This document shows positions 7,121 through 8,246 of a DNA stretch of 8,246 nt, piece after piece. The stretch is taken from positions 1 to 8,246 of the forward strand of contig JAGNPA010000064.1 in assembly GCA_017989885.1 (NCBI GenBank), written 5' to 3'. The stretch comes from Aquabacterium sp. Its GTDB lineage: Bacteria; Pseudomonadota; Gammaproteobacteria; Burkholderiales; Burkholderiaceae_C. Made by a program: the position numbers and the translations under genes. The notes beneath the pieces are model-generated. The model did not search any database. It had not been told where the DNA came from and saw only the letters and a program-made list of their open reading frames with translations. Numbering within the stretch: the stretch's first letter is position 1; each line of letters begins with the position of its first letter.

Positions 7121-7594
7121 TCACAGCAGCGCCTGGCGTTCCTTGCCGGTTTCCTCTTCGTTCACCGGCCAATCGCGGATGTAGGCCTTGAGCATGCGGT
7201 TCTCGAAGTCCTGCCCGTCCACCACGGCCTTGGCCACGTCGTAGAACGAGATCACGCCCATCAGCGTGCGGTTGGTCATCACCGGCATGTAACGCGCATG
7301 GCGGCTCAGCATCATGCGGCGCACCTCGTCCAGTTCGGTCTCGGGCGTGCAGGTCAGGGGGTGATCGTCCATGACGGTGCGCACCGTCAGGCTGCCGAAC
7401 ACGCCACTGTTGCGCACGGTGGCCTTGATCACCTCGCGAAACGTCAACATGCCCACCAGATCACCGTGGTCCATCACCACCAGCGAACCAATGTCGTGAT
7501 CGGCCATGGATGCGGCCGCCTCGCCCAGGGGCTGCTCAGGCTGTATGGTGAACAGCGTGCTGCCCTTGACGCGCAGGATGTCACTGACTTTCAT
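7121..7594 (-). CDS. Stand-alone protein with two CBS domains
   Basis: A 157-residue soluble protein made almost wholly of a tandem CBS pair (Bateman module), which in other families binds adenine nucleotides or related ligands. CBS1 covers about residues 1-58, with ADHDIGSLVVMDHGDLVGML (31-50) and FREV. CBS2 covers about 73-125, with RHARYMPVMTNRTLMGVISF (98-117) and YDVAKA. A short charged tail follows (126-157). No catalytic domain is fused, and there is no signal peptide or membrane segment, so it is probably a ligand-sensing regulatory subunit whose partner is unknown. ATG 7594 is secure: AGGAGG (7607-7602) lies 7 nt upstream. A promoter is predicted at 7672-7643 and a terminator about 20 nt past the stop, so it appears to be a single-gene transcript. 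The specific function cannot be assigned. Confidence 0.9.
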   Translation of the reverse strand: MKVSDILRVKGSTLFTIQPEQPLGEAAASMADHDIGSLVVMDHGDLVGMLTFREVIKATVRNSGVFGSLTVRTVMDDHPLTCTPETELDEVRRMMLSRHARYMPVMTNRTLMGVISFYDVAKAVVDGQDFENRMLKAYIRDWPVNEEETGKERQALL

Positions 7595-7601
7595 GGAAGT
7601 T

Positions 7602-7607
7602 CCTCCT
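7602..7607 (-). promoter_or_regulatory. Strong Shine-Dalgarno of the CBS-domain gene
   Basis: AGGAGG on the minus strand lies 7 nt before the ATG at 7594. It fixes that start and is the best-placed consensus ribosome site in the window apart from the one before GTG 820 of comEC. Confidence 0.85.
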
Positions 7608-7642
7608 CATTCCCGATTCAAAAAACGGCCTGCAAGGCATTC

Positions 7643-7672
7643 AATATAGCCCCACACCCTGCGTCACATCAA
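7643..7672 (-). promoter_or_regulatory. Predicted sigma70-type promoter for the CBS-domain gene
   Basis: On the minus strand a -35 like TTGATG (7672-7667, four of six consensus bases) and a -10 TATATT (7648-7643, five of six) are separated by 18 nt. The -10 lies about 49 nt upstream of the start codon at 7594. The surrounding gap is clearly richer in A and T than the coding sequence. This is a prediction by eye. Confidence 0.5.
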
Positions 7673-7772
7673 GCGCTCGTGCCGAATGTCACACGTCACC
7701 GCCATTGCGACAGACCGGGGTCCATCTGAACAGCGGGCAGACCCTGATGCGGCACCGCGCACCGGCCGGCTT

Positions 7773-8246
7773 TCAGCGCAAGACCTGCGCCAAGGTCAGC
7801 GTGTCCAAGCGGGCCGCCCCCCAGAATCCCTCGCTCACGCCGTCACGGCGCAACAGCAGATCGTCCAGGAGCGGCACCGCCGGCGTCTGATCCGGGTTGC
7901 ACAGCAGCACGAAGCGGCCACCGTGATCGTCTCCCGCCTCGTTCAACAGCCCCACCCAGTCCAAGGCCTGCAAGGCCTCCAGCAACGGCTCAATCTGCAG
8001 CGGATCGGTGCGCAACTCCCTTGCGAGCGCCTCATTGCTCAGGCCACGCTCCGGCGTTTGCTGCACGGCCCACAGGGTCTTCAGGATGGCCAGCGTCAAG
8101 GCGAAGCGGTGTCCCGGCACATCGGGCCAACGCTTCACCTGCGACAACAGGCTGGGCGTGTACGCCACCACCACCGCCCCCATCAGCAAGATGAGCCAGC
8201 TCAGGTAGATCCACACCAGCAGGATCGGCACCGCCGCGAACGCACC
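7773..8246 (-). CDS. YihY/BrkB-family inner-membrane protein, C-terminal part (5' end beyond the right edge)
   Basis: The reading frame is open to the right edge, giving the last 157 residues of a membrane protein of the YihY/UPF0761 (BrkB, formerly RbnBN) family. The first visible residues, GAFAAVPILLVWIYLSW then LILLMGAVVVAYTPSL, are the characteristic last transmembrane segment of this family (1-33). A cytoplasmic tail follows. Residues about 45-105 (HRFALTLAILKTLWAVQQ through LEALQALDWVGLLNEAG) look like a winged-helix-type fold of the kind found in proteobacterial YihY tails. Residues 110-157 continue to the stop at 7773 and contain LLCNPDQTPAVPLLDDLLL. The role of the family is unsettled: the earlier ribonuclease BN label was withdrawn for the E. 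coli protein. The gene points the same way as the CBS gene, 178 bp away. A GTG at 8231 is internal to the frame and is not the start. Confidence 0.88.
   Translation of the reverse strand, partial: GAFAAVPILLVWIYLSWLILLMGAVVVAYTPSLLSQVKRWPDVPGHRFALTLAILKTLWAVQQTPERGLSNEALARELRTDPLQIEPLLEALQALDWVGLLNEAGDDHGGRFVLLCNPDQTPAVPLLDDLLLRRDGVSEGFWGAARLDTLTLAQVLR

Noticed and set aside
5958..7184. 408-residue plus-strand open frame opposite aroC
   Set aside because: It runs antisense through aroC and across the CBS-gene terminator, has no recognisable domain, and is of GC-shadow composition.
7740..7772. Possible terminator just after the YihY-family stop codon
   Set aside because: The GC-rich words there form imperfect direct repeats, not a convincing inverted repeat, and no T-run follows on the minus strand.

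Overview
The window is a GC-rich chromosomal segment with dense coding and short gaps. Protein content and codon use fit a betaproteobacterium, most likely of the order Burkholderiales (Comamonadaceae or Sphaerotilaceae type). That placement is inferred from the style of ComEC, DsbB, the YihY-family protein and the chemoreceptor, not from a marker gene. I see no insertion sequence, phage gene, CRISPR array, tRNA or rRNA, and no stretch of more than 300 bases without a gene.

Layout. (1) Positions 1-853, minus strand: N-terminal part of comEC, the inner-membrane DNA-uptake channel, cut by the left edge. (2) 949-2520, minus: a complete methyl-accepting chemotaxis protein. (3) 2568-5392, plus: a tight run ridA-family / dsbB / pabBC, with a 4-nt gap and then an 8-nt overlap. 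The run starts 47 bp from the divergent chemoreceptor. (4) 5477-5899, plus: gloA (glyoxalase I), 84 bp after pabBC. (5) 5901-6998, minus: aroC (chorismate synthase), whose stop codon lies one base from the gloA stop in a tail-to-tail arrangement. (6) 7121-7594, minus: a small two-CBS-domain protein with its own good Shine-Dalgarno, a plausible sigma70 promoter and a terminator. (7) 7773-8246, minus: C-terminal end of a YihY/BrkB-family membrane protein, cut by the right edge.

How the genes work together. aroC makes chorismate, and pabBC takes chorismate to 4-aminobenzoate for folate, so two steps of one route sit near each other on opposite strands. ridA (enamine/imine deaminase family), dsbB (periplasmic disulfide formation) and gloA (methylglyoxal detoxification) are housekeeping or stress functions carried in the same direction as pabBC. 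The CBS protein and the YihY protein point the same way, but a predicted promoter separates them.

I looked for a hidden or novel system and did not find convincing evidence of one. This looks like an ordinary core-genome region. The points most worth a second look are the PabB-PabC fusion with its PMKGT motif, the gloA/aroC stop codons one base apart with no terminator between them, the uncertain comEC start, and repeated TGTGAC words beside the CBS-gene promoter.
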